Shown: positions 18,054 to 26,619 of the stretch, piece after piece
Layout of the letters: every line of letters begins with the position of its first letter
How positions within the stretch are numbered: position 1 is the stretch's first letter
Program-made: the position numbers and the translations under genes
Source of the DNA: Bacillota bacterium
GTDB taxonomy: Bacteria; Bacillota; Limnochordia; DTU087
Direction of reading: 5' to 3'
Assembly (NCBI GenBank): GCA_012798695.1
Contig: JAAZMR010000055.1
Coordinates: 1-56,494 of the forward strand
DNA: 56,494 bases
The notes under the pieces: generated by a model
What the model saw: the letters and a program-made list of their open reading frames with translations, nothing else
What the model was told of the DNA's origin: nothing
Database searches by the model: none

Positions 18054-19352
18054 CTATTGCTTGCTAAGCAGGCGATTCCAAACCCGCTCAGCATTAGCTA
18101 GTGCTTGTTCAGGACTGATCTGACCGGTATACATTCTCTGTGTCTCTCTAGCAAAGGCTTCAGCTAACTCCGGCCATATCGTGCTAGGTGGAATGGCGGT
18201 CGGACTGACAACTGAACCACCGGGCCAACTCACCTGCAGCATCCTTGACTTATCTCTTAGAGTCTCGGGATTCTCAACATCGAAATAAGGGTCTTCCAGA
18301 ACCTCAGGCCGACTCGGGAAAATGGCCACTTGCTTGATAAACTCAAGCTGCAGTTCTTTACTCGTCACATAGAGGGCGAAGTCTACTGCTTCCTGGGGAT
18401 GTTTGCTTTGGCTCGAGACTACTAGATACTGGAAGTGAGTCAAAGCTTTCCCCGTTTTGCCGGTGATCGGATAGGCGATATCGGTTTCTAGAGCCTCAAG
18501 CACCTCTGGGGTAGTGCGATTCAGTACTTGGGGACCGACCAGGGTAAAGGCACCGCGGCCACCAATGTACCACTGTTGGGCTTCAGACCACACAGCCGTT
18601 AGTGCTTCCTGGGGTAGATAACCATCTCGGTACAGATCACGCCACTTCGTCAGCACTTCCACTGCTTCCGGGGTATTGAAGGCTGCTTTCTTGCCATCAG
18701 GTGTAAACAGGTTAACACCTTCTTGCAGCAACCAGTCTATTTCTTGGCCACCATCGACCTTGTTATTGGACTGGCCGATTACCGTCATCAACCCAAACTT
18801 GCCGGTAGCATCTTTGATCTTGCGGCTCATCTCCATAGCTTCATCATACGTCTTGGGAGGACAATCGGGGTCTAGTCCAGCTTCTTTGAAGATTTTTCGG
18901 GAATATACCAAAGGTGAGGCACCTTCACCATACCAGGGCAAGCCCAAGGTCTTGCCATTGAAGGTCAGAGCATCCATCAGGCCTTGATCATAAGCGGCCC
19001 TCTCTTCTGGGGCGAGATACTGGTTAACATCCACCAGAACATCCAATTCCACTAGTTTGGCCAAACCATAGATATTGCCAACATCTGGTGCTATACCAGC
19101 ACTGACTGCCGCCAGGTATTTCTGAGCCACATCAGCCCCTGGTACGTCCACCCAGTTAATTTTCACACCGGGATGGGCGTTCTCATAATCTGCAATAAAG
19201 CCACGAATCCAGTCCCCGAAAGGACCTGCAAGACTGATCGTCCAGAATTCGAGGGTAATATCCTCGGCAGCAAGAACGGAAACACTAGGTAAGAGCATGA
19301 CGACAATCAATGTGATTAACAACGAAACTCGAACTTTAGCCATCTTAGACAT
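18054..19352 (-). CDS. extracellular sugar-binding protein of the amino-sugar importer (family 1)
   Basis: A 432-residue family 1 binding protein. The signal peptide (about 1-29, ending SVLAA) has a signal-peptidase-I site and no lipobox Cys. The mature region starts ITLEFWT and contains VNWVDVPG-like and GGRGAFTLVGP stretches of the UgpB/MalE group. AAAGGAGAA precedes the ATG. It is the first gene of the eight-gene amino-sugar operon. The downstream nagA and nagB-like genes suggest a GlcNAc-containing ligand, which the sequence alone does not prove. Confidence 0.93.
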   Translation of the reverse strand: MSKMAKVRVSLLITLIVVMLLPSVSVLAAEDITLEFWTISLAGPFGDWIRGFIADYENAHPGVKINWVDVPGADVAQKYLAAVSAGIAPDVGNIYGLAKLVELDVLVDVNQYLAPEERAAYDQGLMDALTFNGKTLGLPWYGEGASPLVYSRKIFKEAGLDPDCPPKTYDEAMEMSRKIKDATGKFGLMTVIGQSNNKVDGGQEIDWLLQEGVNLFTPDGKKAAFNTPEAVEVLTKWRDLYRDGYLPQEALTAVWSEAQQWYIGGRGAFTLVGPQVLNRTTPEVLEALETDIAYPITGKTGKALTHFQYLVVSSQSKHPQEAVDFALYVTSKELQLEFIKQVAIFPSRPEVLEDPYFDVENPETLRDKSRMLQVSWPGGSVVSPTAIPPSTIWPELAEAFARETQRMYTGQISPEQALANAERVWNRLLSKQ

Positions 19353-19789
19353 TTACGGATTCTCCTTTCTTGATCAAATGCGGCATATATTGCTAAATCT
19401 AACGAAGTCCCGGTCATTCCCCCCTTCACACGGTTGAAATTTGAAACACTTCGTTTGGAGCAACAGATACTTTAGCACTGGATGAATCCATAAACCTTGC
19501 TGCCTTGATGTACAGGCAGCAGCCCTACAACTTCACAATACTTCCAGAGTTAGTTTTTTCAACAAACCAAGTATCTTGTTGTGATCATTCTGGGGCTGCT
19601 TCGGAATTCCTGCCGTTGATCAAATATTATTTTCGTTGGCAACAACTGGTTAGGAATTAGTCTGAATGAGCATTGGATGGATGTATCTTGTGGTCATGAT
19701 TGATGGATGGATACAAGGCGCCATATACTTACTTTACCTAAGGGCTAGTGGCTGCCCGCAAAATATGCAATGAGGCCGGCTATCCGACC
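19353..19789. other. intergenic regulatory region upstream of the amino-sugar operon
   Basis: This 437-base gap holds the amino-sugar operon leader and the terminator of the flavin reductase gene. I see no gene. An 8-bp inverted repeat (19401-19408 and 19448-19455) is the clearest operator candidate. No convincing -35/-10 pair was found. Confidence 0.5.
19401..19455. promoter_or_regulatory. inverted repeat, possible operator of the amino-sugar operon
   Basis: AACGAAGT and its exact complement ACTTCGTT are separated by 39 bases, 49-103 bases upstream of the binding protein start. Spaced half-sites of this kind could be bound by the ROK regulator encoded at 8902-10149. This is suggestive only. 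Confidence 0.3.
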
Positions 19790-19792
19790 TCA
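19760..19792 (-). terminator. terminator overlapping the flavin reductase stop codon
   Basis: On the minus strand TGAGGTCGG/CCGGCCTCA forms a 9-bp stem (one G-U) with a 4-base loop, then TTGCATATTTT. The stem begins with the TGA stop codon itself. Confidence 0.65.
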
Positions 19793-20317
19793 GCTCTGGC
19801 AGCTTACATCAGCACTAACCGCACCCATCCTGTAATCCGGGGCTAAGGTATAGAGCCGTTTCAGAGTGGTATCGGTATTCATATGAGAAGCTACTACCCT
19901 ACCCACAAAGAGCATATGATCTCCCACTACCATTTTGGACTCCAGCTTGCACTCAAAGTTAGCTACTGCATCACTGAGCAGCAGGGCATCCACCTGGGAG
20001 GCCGCTTCGGTAGCTATAGGGTGCTCTTTGAGCTTATCAATATCCCGTCCGGAATGGGTCCCATAAAAGAGCGCCGCTTCCGCCATAGTGCTCGACGGGA
20101 AAGCCACTACAAATTCACCGGCTGCTTCTATTACCTCACGGGAATAGTGTGTGAGAGCCACTGCCATCGCCATCATGGGTGGCTCGTGGGAAGTGATCAT
20201 CGTCCACCCCAAAGTAATGGGATTGTACTTGCCCTGCGCATCTTTAGCGATGGCGATTACCACCGCCTCCGGAAACTTGCGCGTAATTACCTCAGCATAG
20301 TCTTTTCTGACCTGCAT
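19790..20317 (-). CDS. flavin reductase-like FMN-binding split-barrel protein
   Basis: A 175-residue cytosolic protein of the flavin reductase-like domain family. Typical blocks are NPITLGWTM followed by PPMMAMAV, YSREVIEAAGEFVVAFPS and FECKLESKMVVGDHMLFVGRV. Such proteins bind FMN and reduce flavin or act in redox side pathways. AGGGAG precedes the ATG at a normal distance. It lies 150 bases after the GH95 gene in the same direction and may be the last gene of the glycogen/GH95 cluster. No functional link to sugar metabolism is evident. Confidence 0.88.
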   Translation of the reverse strand: MQVRKDYAEVITRKFPEAVVIAIAKDAQGKYNPITLGWTMITSHEPPMMAMAVALTHYSREVIEAAGEFVVAFPSSTMAEAALFYGTHSGRDIDKLKEHPIATEAASQVDALLLSDAVANFECKLESKMVVGDHMLFVGRVVASHMNTDTTLKRLYTLAPDYRMGAVSADVSCQS

Positions 20318-20470
20318 AAATTATCTCCCTTCCTATATCAGTAGTCTTGTATTCTAATCTTCACTTTTCTGATTCCGATTTCCTGCAAATCTGACATGCT
20401 TACAAGGGTACCCACCAGCCACTACAGGAATCGCACATGCCATGGAGAGAAATTGAACTGAACACGGCCA

Positions 20471-22837
20471 TCATTTAACCTTATCCAGGACTTTCAGCTC
20501 ATAACTATACCCAGGCGTAGTGGCAAACTGAATGACTCCTGGTGCAGAGCTGGTAAATACTTCTTTGCCATTACAGGTCACTTTCACTGGACTCGCTACC
20601 TGGATACGGCAGTCTCTACCAAGGAGTGAATAAACCATGGCTCTTTTCAGCTTTCCCCCTTCCCACTCCAGGTCAACGGTAAATCCTGCCCGAGCCCGTA
20701 GGCCCCGCACATACCCAGTTGGCCATGAGGTAGGTAGCGCGGGAAGTATCTGCAATTTTCCTGTATGACTCTGTAGGAGCATCTCAGCAATTCCAGCTGT
20801 GCAGCCAAAGTTGCCATCGATTTGGAATGGTGGATGGGCATCGAAAAGATTGGCATAGACTCCGCCGTGCTCGTAATCAGTCTCACCATCCTCAACTAAG
20901 GTTAAGAGGTTGGAGAGCAGCTTATAGGCCCGATCCCCCTCACCCAAGCGAGCCCATAGGTTGATTTTCCAAGCCAGGCTCCAGCCGGTACCACCATCGC
21001 CCCGCCTCTCGAGAGAGTGGCGAGCAGCGGCAAACAGCTCCGGTGTAGATGCCTCGGTGATCTGACGCCCCGGGTGCAATCCCAGCAAATGCGACACATG
21101 ACGGTGATGCTGATCCTCATCGACAAAATCCAAAAACCACTCTTGAAGCTGCCCATACTGCCCTACCTTTAGTGGATATAGCCGGCTCCGAGCCTTGGCC
21201 ACTTCTAGCCGGAACTCCTGATCGCATCCCAGGATCTCTGCAGCTTCAATGGAATTGGTGAAAAGATCCCAGATCAGTGACATATCCATGGTACTTGCCA
21301 GACTGACAGCGGCCTTTTGCTCATCTGTGGTAATGAACTTGTGTTCAGGGGAGGTGGAAGGAGCGGTAACCAGGTAGCCATCATGCTCAAACATCCAATC
21401 AAGGTAGAACTCCACAGCGGCTTTCATCAGTGGATATGCCCGCTTCCGGAGAAAATCTTCATCCCCACCAAAAGCATAGTGCTCCCAGAGATGTTGGCAG
21501 AGCCACGCTGCCGCCATTGGCCAAAGGCACCATACCGGATCACCCTGCCCATAATCTCCCGCGGGAGCTGACTGACGCCATAAGTCCGCATTGTGATGAG
21601 CAGTCCAGCCCCGGCAACCATAGTTGACCATAGCGGTTTTGTGGCCAGAGACAGCCAGATCCGCGATGAAATCAAACAGGGGTACATGGCATTCAGCTAG
21701 GTTGCAGGTTTCTGCTAACCAGTAATTCATCTCGGTATTGATATTTAATGTATAGTTGCTGCTCCAAGGAGGCCTCACATCGTCATTCCAAATTCCCTGC
21801 AAGTTGGCAGGCTGAGTTCCCGGCCGGGAGCTTGAGATGAGTAGGTACCGGCCATATTGAAACATGAGTTCAACCAAGTGCGGATGAGGATTTCCGCCGT
21901 TCCGAAGCATCATGTCTGTCTCTAGGTCTTCTTCGGAAGATGGGCTCAGGTGAAGCTCCACCCGATTAAACAGCCTTTGATAATCTTCTATATGCTCTTG
22001 GCGAAGCTGTGTATAGGACTTGCCCACCCCACCCGCCAAATACCTGAGCGCTACAGGTATAGGGTTTTTACCCGCCTTTCCAGGGGATTTGCTAAAACCG
22101 TCAAAGCTCGTAGCCATACTCAGCAGCAGTGTCACTTGAGTAGCCTTCTCTACTCGTAGGTTATCTACACCAGTATATATGCTGCCATCTTCTGTGATCA
22201 CTTGCAGATGACAGGCAAAAGCCATCCCTTCCTCGTCATAGATAATCGGCTGGCTGCGATCATAGTAGTTTGGATCCACGTGGCTGGGGGCTCTCCCTGT
22301 CAGAGTGAGGAGATTACCCGCAGCTTCTGTATCATGGGGCAGTTTGCTGCCCAACTTGACAGCAAAGTTAAGCATACCTGGCTGACTCACCCCGAGGCGC
22401 ATCACGATCAGCTGTTCAGGGTAGGAGGCAAAGACTTCCCGAGTGTAGATGACTTCTCCAATTGCATAGCTGACTTTGGCTATAGCCGTGGTGATGTCCA
22501 ATTCCCTTTGATAGTTCTTAGCCCAATTACCATGCTCCATGGTTATGCATAAATCCCCGAGGGGCAGATATGATTGAGTATAGGGCCCCATCATCTGCTT
22601 ACACAGCTGATCTGCTTCATTATACTTTCCCGTCAGGATCAGGTGGCGTACTTGTGGCAAGACGTTTTTCGCCCCTGGATTATCCCAATCCTTCGGCCCC
22701 CCGGACCATAGTGTATCCTCATTGAGCTGCAGTCTCTCTGTCTCCACATTGCCAAACACCATGGCACCTAACCGGCCATTGCCAATGGGCAGAGCTTCGG
22801 TCCAACGGCAGGCAGGTTGGCTGTACCATAGTCTCAT
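20471..22837 (-). CDS. glycoside hydrolase family 95 (alpha-L-fucosidase type)
   Basis: A 788-residue GH95 enzyme without signal peptide, so it acts in the cytosol on imported oligosaccharide. The N-terminal domain starts at once with [18 protein letters not shown]. The (alpha/alpha)6 barrel holds the NINTEMNYW block (two catalytic-site Asn), STSPEH (likely the acid Glu) and QIDGNFG (the Asp that supports the Asn base), as in bifidobacterial AfcA. Family members mostly cleave 1,2-alpha-L-fucosyl links, some alpha-L-galactosides. AGGAGG precedes the ATG. It lies about 180 bases after the SIS gene in the same direction. Confidence 0.93.
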   Translation of the reverse strand: MRLWYSQPACRWTEALPIGNGRLGAMVFGNVETERLQLNEDTLWSGGPKDWDNPGAKNVLPQVRHLILTGKYNEADQLCKQMMGPYTQSYLPLGDLCITMEHGNWAKNYQRELDITTAIAKVSYAIGEVIYTREVFASYPEQLIVMRLGVSQPGMLNFAVKLGSKLPHDTEAAGNLLTLTGRAPSHVDPNYYDRSQPIIYDEEGMAFACHLQVITEDGSIYTGVDNLRVEKATQVTLLLSMATSFDGFSKSPGKAGKNPIPVALRYLAGGVGKSYTQLRQEHIEDYQRLFNRVELHLSPSSEEDLETDMMLRNGGNPHPHLVELMFQYGRYLLISSSRPGTQPANLQGIWNDDVRPPWSSNYTLNINTEMNYWLAETCNLAECHVPLFDFIADLAVSGHKTAMVNYGCRGWTAHHNADLWRQSAPAGDYGQGDPVWCLWPMAAAWLCQHLWEHYAFGGDEDFLRKRAYPLMKAAVEFYLDWMFEHDGYLVTAPSTSPEHKFITTDEQKAAVSLASTMDMSLIWDLFTNSIEAAEILGCDQEFRLEVAKARSRLYPLKVGQYGQLQEWFLDFVDEDQHHRHVSHLLGLHPGRQITEASTPELFAAARHSLERRGDGGTGWSLAWKINLWARLGEGDRAYKLLSNLLTLVEDGETDYEHGGVYANLFDAHPPFQIDGNFGCTAGIAEMLLQSHTGKLQILPALPTSWPTGYVRGLRARAGFTVDLEWEGGKLKRAMVYSLLGRDCRIQVASPVKVTCNGKEVFTSSAPGVIQFATTPGYSYELKVLDKVK

Positions 22838-22948
22838 AGGGAAGACCTCCTCTCATAAAATACTGCCAGTCCCGTCCGCTTTCAGCATAACCAAGCTAAA
22901 GGCTTGGCTGATCAGGCTGTTTGACATCTTGCCCACCTGTTAGCTATG

Positions 22949-22969
22949 CTCAAAGCGATGAGCCTTGAG
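22949..22969 (-). other. short hairpin between SIS gene and GH95 gene
   Basis: CTCAAGGC/GCTTTGAG (one G-U, loop of 5) lies about 50 bases after the SIS stop on the minus strand. There is no T-tract, so it may be a processing or weak termination structure. Confidence 0.3.
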
Positions 22970-23016
22970 AATAGGAACCCTTTGGGAGGTGGCCAAAGTA
23001 GGACAAGCCGACTGCC

Positions 23017-24066
23017 CTACTCAAAATCTGTCACTTTACTGATTCTCCGCAGCTTACCTGGTTCGAAACCTTTCCGGCGGGCTATGGCTGTTCCCAGCAA
23101 CTCCGGGACAATAATCGAAAGCAGGGGGAAGAGGCTTTCTGGTACATGGGGCAATCGGGACACAAACAAGTTCTCTCTGGCGGCTACTTGCACAGATGTA
23201 TCGGTTACCAACCATGTTGGTGACCCATAATCGGCAGTATCCTGGGCTAGCTTGATCAACAGCCTAGTAGTTCTACCCATAGGGGCAAAGACCACCATAA
23301 GCAAATGAGGGCCTGCCGCCTCAATTGGGCCATGCCGAAACTGCCCAGCACTGATGCCCACAGCCGGTATTTGGGTCATTTCCTGGGTAATCAAAGCACC
23401 TTGCCGGGCGGTGGCTAACCCCGGTCCTCGGCTGGTGAACACAATGGAGCTAAAATCACCAAATTGGCCTAACAACCTCTCAACCTCACTACCAAGACCT
23501 GCAATCATTTCCTGCATATGTTCTGCCAACTCCAGGGCTTTATCTAAAGAGAGCACAGCCTCACCCAATACAGCATCTGCCAGTAGGTGTAATACCGCCA
23601 TAGTGGCGACAAATGTTTTGGACGTAGTTCCCCCTTCATAGCCGGCTAGTAAAGGCAGTATTATGTCACTTTTGCGGCCCAAACGGCTCTCTGGATCATT
23701 GGTGATGGAGATGAGTGGCATCGATTCAGGACGCGCTGCAGCTGCGAGGCAGGGTTCAGCACTCTCGCCCGATTGGGAGACAGCGAGCATAATCGCATTC
23801 CGGCCCATTATCCCCTGCCCATAGTGATAGAGCTCACTGGCATCACAAACTAAGACCTTTAACCCTGTCTGGTTGAGACGTAGTGCCAATAGCTCGCTTG
23901 CGAAGGCGGAGCTGCCCATGCCTACCGCTAGAGTGAGAGGTCGGCTCTTGATCAATTCAACAGCTTCCCGAAGCCTACTCTGCAAGTCACTCTCATAGGA
24001 TCTAACAAGGTTTCTTAGCACCCTAGGCTGCTCAGCAACATCATCCAGAAACGTCGTTTTCATCAT
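23017..24066 (-). CDS. double SIS-domain protein, GlmS isomerase-like (no glutaminase domain)
   Basis: A 349-residue protein equivalent to the isomerase half of GlmS: two SIS domains (about 45-170 and 200-330) with GMGSSAFAS, SQSGESAE and the TSKTF segment that in related proteins contacts the sugar phosphate. The N-terminal glutaminase domain is missing, so it more likely deaminates or isomerises an amino-sugar/fructosamine phosphate (FrlB/AgaS style) than makes glucosamine-6-phosphate. The start is the first of two adjacent ATGs at 24066, six bases after AGGAGGT; the frame is open 27 codons further. It lies 115 bases after glgP. Confidence 0.87.
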   Translation of the reverse strand: MMKTTFLDDVAEQPRVLRNLVRSYESDLQSRLREAVELIKSRPLTLAVGMGSSAFASELLALRLNQTGLKVLVCDASELYHYGQGIMGRNAIMLAVSQSGESAEPCLAAAARPESMPLISITNDPESRLGRKSDIILPLLAGYEGGTTSKTFVATMAVLHLLADAVLGEAVLSLDKALELAEHMQEMIAGLGSEVERLLGQFGDFSSIVFTSRGPGLATARQGALITQEMTQIPAVGISAGQFRHGPIEAAGPHLLMVVFAPMGRTTRLLIKLAQDTADYGSPTWLVTDTSVQVAARENLFVSRLPHVPESLFPLLSIIVPELLGTAIARRKGFEPGKLRRISKVTDFE

Positions 24067-24180
24067 TGTTGACCTCCTGTCCTTTTCTCTGGTGAAACTC
24101 GAATCCTTCTGTCCTCTATTCCGGCCAAATGCCCACAAGACTACCATTACCGTAAGACACAGGCCAAGGCCTGAGCATGA

Positions 24181-26619
24181 TTACGCAAACCGCGGTAGGT
24201 GCCAGATATGCTGATTGTATTCTTCTATGGTACGATCGCTGGAAAAGCGACCAGCATGAGCGATATTGATAATCGCTTTTTCCCACCAAAGCTGTGGCTG
24301 GCGATAAAGCTGATCGATCTGGCGATGGGCATTACTATAGCTGGCAAAATCCTTTATGACAAAATAGGAATCAGCCATATCGCCATTGCCGTACTTGAGC
24401 CCCTCATAGATTTCCTTGAACATGTCAGGATGCTCCACCGGTAAGAAGCCATTGACTAATTGTTCCAAGATTAGATTGAGTTCTGGGTCTTGCTCTAGGA
24501 TGGCGCGGGGACAATAATTGCCATCACGATAGTAGCGATTGACCAAAGCTGAAGGCAAACCGAAAATAAAGATATTATCAGAGCCCACCTCTTCTTCGAT
24601 CTCCACGTTCGCTCCATCTAAGGTGCCCACAGTTAGGGCACCATTCAGCATGAACTTCATGTTGCCAGTACCCGAAGCCTCTTTGCCGGCAGTCGAGATC
24701 TGCTCACTGACATCGGCAGCCGGAATAACCAGTTCAGCCAAGGAGACCCGATAGTTTTCCAGGAAAACGACTTTCAGTTTGTCATTGATGCGGGGATCAT
24801 GACTAACGGCTTCTCCAATACTATGAATCAGCTTGATAATCAATTTGGCCATACGATAGCCGGGGGCGGCTTTTGCTCCAAAGATGAATGTACGGGGTGT
24901 CATTTCTAAATCGGGGTCGGCTAGTAAGCGATTATATAGAGCCATAATGTGCAGTGCATTAAGCAACTGCCGCTTATACTCGTGCAGGCGCTTGATCTGC
25001 ACATCGAAAATGGAGTTGGGATCCACTTTGATACCGTTATGCTGCTCAATGTAGGCCGCTAGGCGCAGTTTGTTCTGATAACGGATCCTGCGCAAAGCTT
25101 GCTGCACTTCCGCATCTTGACTATACTCGGCAAACTCCCTTAATCTAGTGGGCTCAACGATCCATTCCTCTCCAATCTTGCTGCTGATCAGATCGGCTAG
25201 GTGGGGATTGGCCTGCAGGATAAACCGCCGAAACGTAATGCCATTCGTGATGCCGGTAAACTTGTCTGGGTAGATCTCATAAAAATCCTTAAATACGATT
25301 TCCTTCAGGATATTGGTATGCAGCTGAGCTACTCCATTCACGGAAAAAGAACCTACTATACATAAATGGGCCATCTTCACCTGCTGGTCAGCGATGATCG
25401 CCAGGCGGGCAATCCGCTCCCATTCACCAGGGTATCTTTCCCACAACATGCGACAAAACCGCTCATTGATCTCATAAACTATATCCCAAAGCCTAGGCAG
25501 AAGGCTTTGGAAGAGATCTACAGGCCATTTCTCCAAAGCTTCTTCCATGATCGTGTGATTGGTATATGCAAAAGTCTGGCGAGTGATCTCCCAGGCCTCA
25601 TCCCACCCCAGACCTTCTTCATCGATCAAAATCCGCATCAATTCCGGTATAGCCAAGGCAGGGTGAGTATCATTGATCTGTACAACTACCTGCTTGGCCA
25701 GGTCCCTAATATCCTTGTTGCGGGCCTTGAAAGTGCTCACCATATGCTGAATACTGGCAGAGGCAAAGAAATATTGCTGCTTGAGCCGCAGTGCTTTTCC
25801 CTCCGGGTGATTATCCTCAGGGTAAAGCACCTTGGAGATTACCTCTGCCAATTCCTTTTCCTCTATCGCCCGCATGTACTTGCCCTGGCCAAAGAGATCC
25901 ATGTCCATATGCTGCATGGCTCGGGCTCCCCAGAGACGCAGGGTATTTACCACCGGCGATTTGTACCCTAGGACCGGTATCTCATAGGGAACGGCTCTCA
26001 CTTGCTGATAGCCTTTGTGCTCAAAGGTCAGTTTGCCATTTTTATAGACCTGTTCAACATAACCACCGAACCGTACAATTTGTGTCTCCTCTGGGACGGG
26101 CAGCTCCCAAACATTGCCATCCTCCAGCCAAGGATCTACGAGTTCAATCTGATAACCATCTACAATCTTTTGTTTGAAAAGGCCATATTCATAACGAATT
26201 CCACAACCATGGGCCGGCATACCCAAAGTAGAAAGGGAATCGAGGAAACAAGCTGCCAAACGGCCAAGGCCACCATTGCCCAGACCAGCATCTGGTTCCA
26301 GTTCACAAATCTCGTCCAAAGCAACCCCAAAATCCTCACATACTTCCTCAATGATCCCATCAATCTCCAGGTTCAGCATGTTGCTGCCGAGCGATTGGCC
26401 CATCAGAAACTCCATAGACAAATAGTACAATTCCCGTTCAGGATTCTGGTGAACGACACCCCGGGAATAAGCCCATCTCTCCATCACCAGATCCCGCACC
26501 ACCATGGCAATGGCTTTATACAGCTGGTTCTTGGAAATGGTGTTACAGGTGCGACCAAACATCCGCTGAGATTTAGTCTCCAGTGCCCTGACAAAATCCT
26601 TTTTCGTCAGACCGTTCAT
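24181..26619 (-). CDS. glgP: glycogen/maltodextrin phosphorylase
   Basis: An 812-residue GT35 phosphorylase, normal length for the family, that releases glucose-1-phosphate from alpha-1,4-glucan ends in the cytosol. Visible hallmarks are NGGLGRLAACFLDS, QINDTHPALAIPELMR and KRLHEYKRQLLN. The pyridoxal-phosphate site is EASGTGNMKFMLNG with its lysine, followed by TLDGANVEI. The ATG follows AGGAGGT and lies inside the end of glgB (47-base overlap), indicating translational coupling. It completes the glycogen operon by adding the breakdown enzyme. Confidence 0.97.
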   Translation of the reverse strand: MNGLTKKDFVRALETKSQRMFGRTCNTISKNQLYKAIAMVVRDLVMERWAYSRGVVHQNPERELYYLSMEFLMGQSLGSNMLNLEIDGIIEEVCEDFGVALDEICELEPDAGLGNGGLGRLAACFLDSLSTLGMPAHGCGIRYEYGLFKQKIVDGYQIELVDPWLEDGNVWELPVPEETQIVRFGGYVEQVYKNGKLTFEHKGYQQVRAVPYEIPVLGYKSPVVNTLRLWGARAMQHMDMDLFGQGKYMRAIEEKELAEVISKVLYPEDNHPEGKALRLKQQYFFASASIQHMVSTFKARNKDIRDLAKQVVVQINDTHPALAIPELMRILIDEEGLGWDEAWEITRQTFAYTNHTIMEEALEKWPVDLFQSLLPRLWDIVYEINERFCRMLWERYPGEWERIARLAIIADQQVKMAHLCIVGSFSVNGVAQLHTNILKEIVFKDFYEIYPDKFTGITNGITFRRFILQANPHLADLISSKIGEEWIVEPTRLREFAEYSQDAEVQQALRRIRYQNKLRLAAYIEQHNGIKVDPNSIFDVQIKRLHEYKRQLLNALHIMALYNRLLADPDLEMTPRTFIFGAKAAPGYRMAKLIIKLIHSIGEAVSHDPRINDKLKVVFLENYRVSLAELVIPAADVSEQISTAGKEASGTGNMKFMLNGALTVGTLDGANVEIEEEVGSDNIFIFGLPSALVNRYYRDGNYCPRAILEQDPELNLILEQLVNGFLPVEHPDMFKEIYEGLKYGNGDMADSYFVIKDFASYSNAHRQIDQLYRQPQLWWEKAIINIAHAGRFSSDRTIEEYNQHIWHLPRFA

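Noticed and set aside
24163-24176. CAGGCC-AA-GGCCTG palindrome after glgP as a terminator
   Set aside because: The loop is too short for a stable hairpin and only a weak T-rich stretch follows; the downstream SIS gene is probably cotranscribed.
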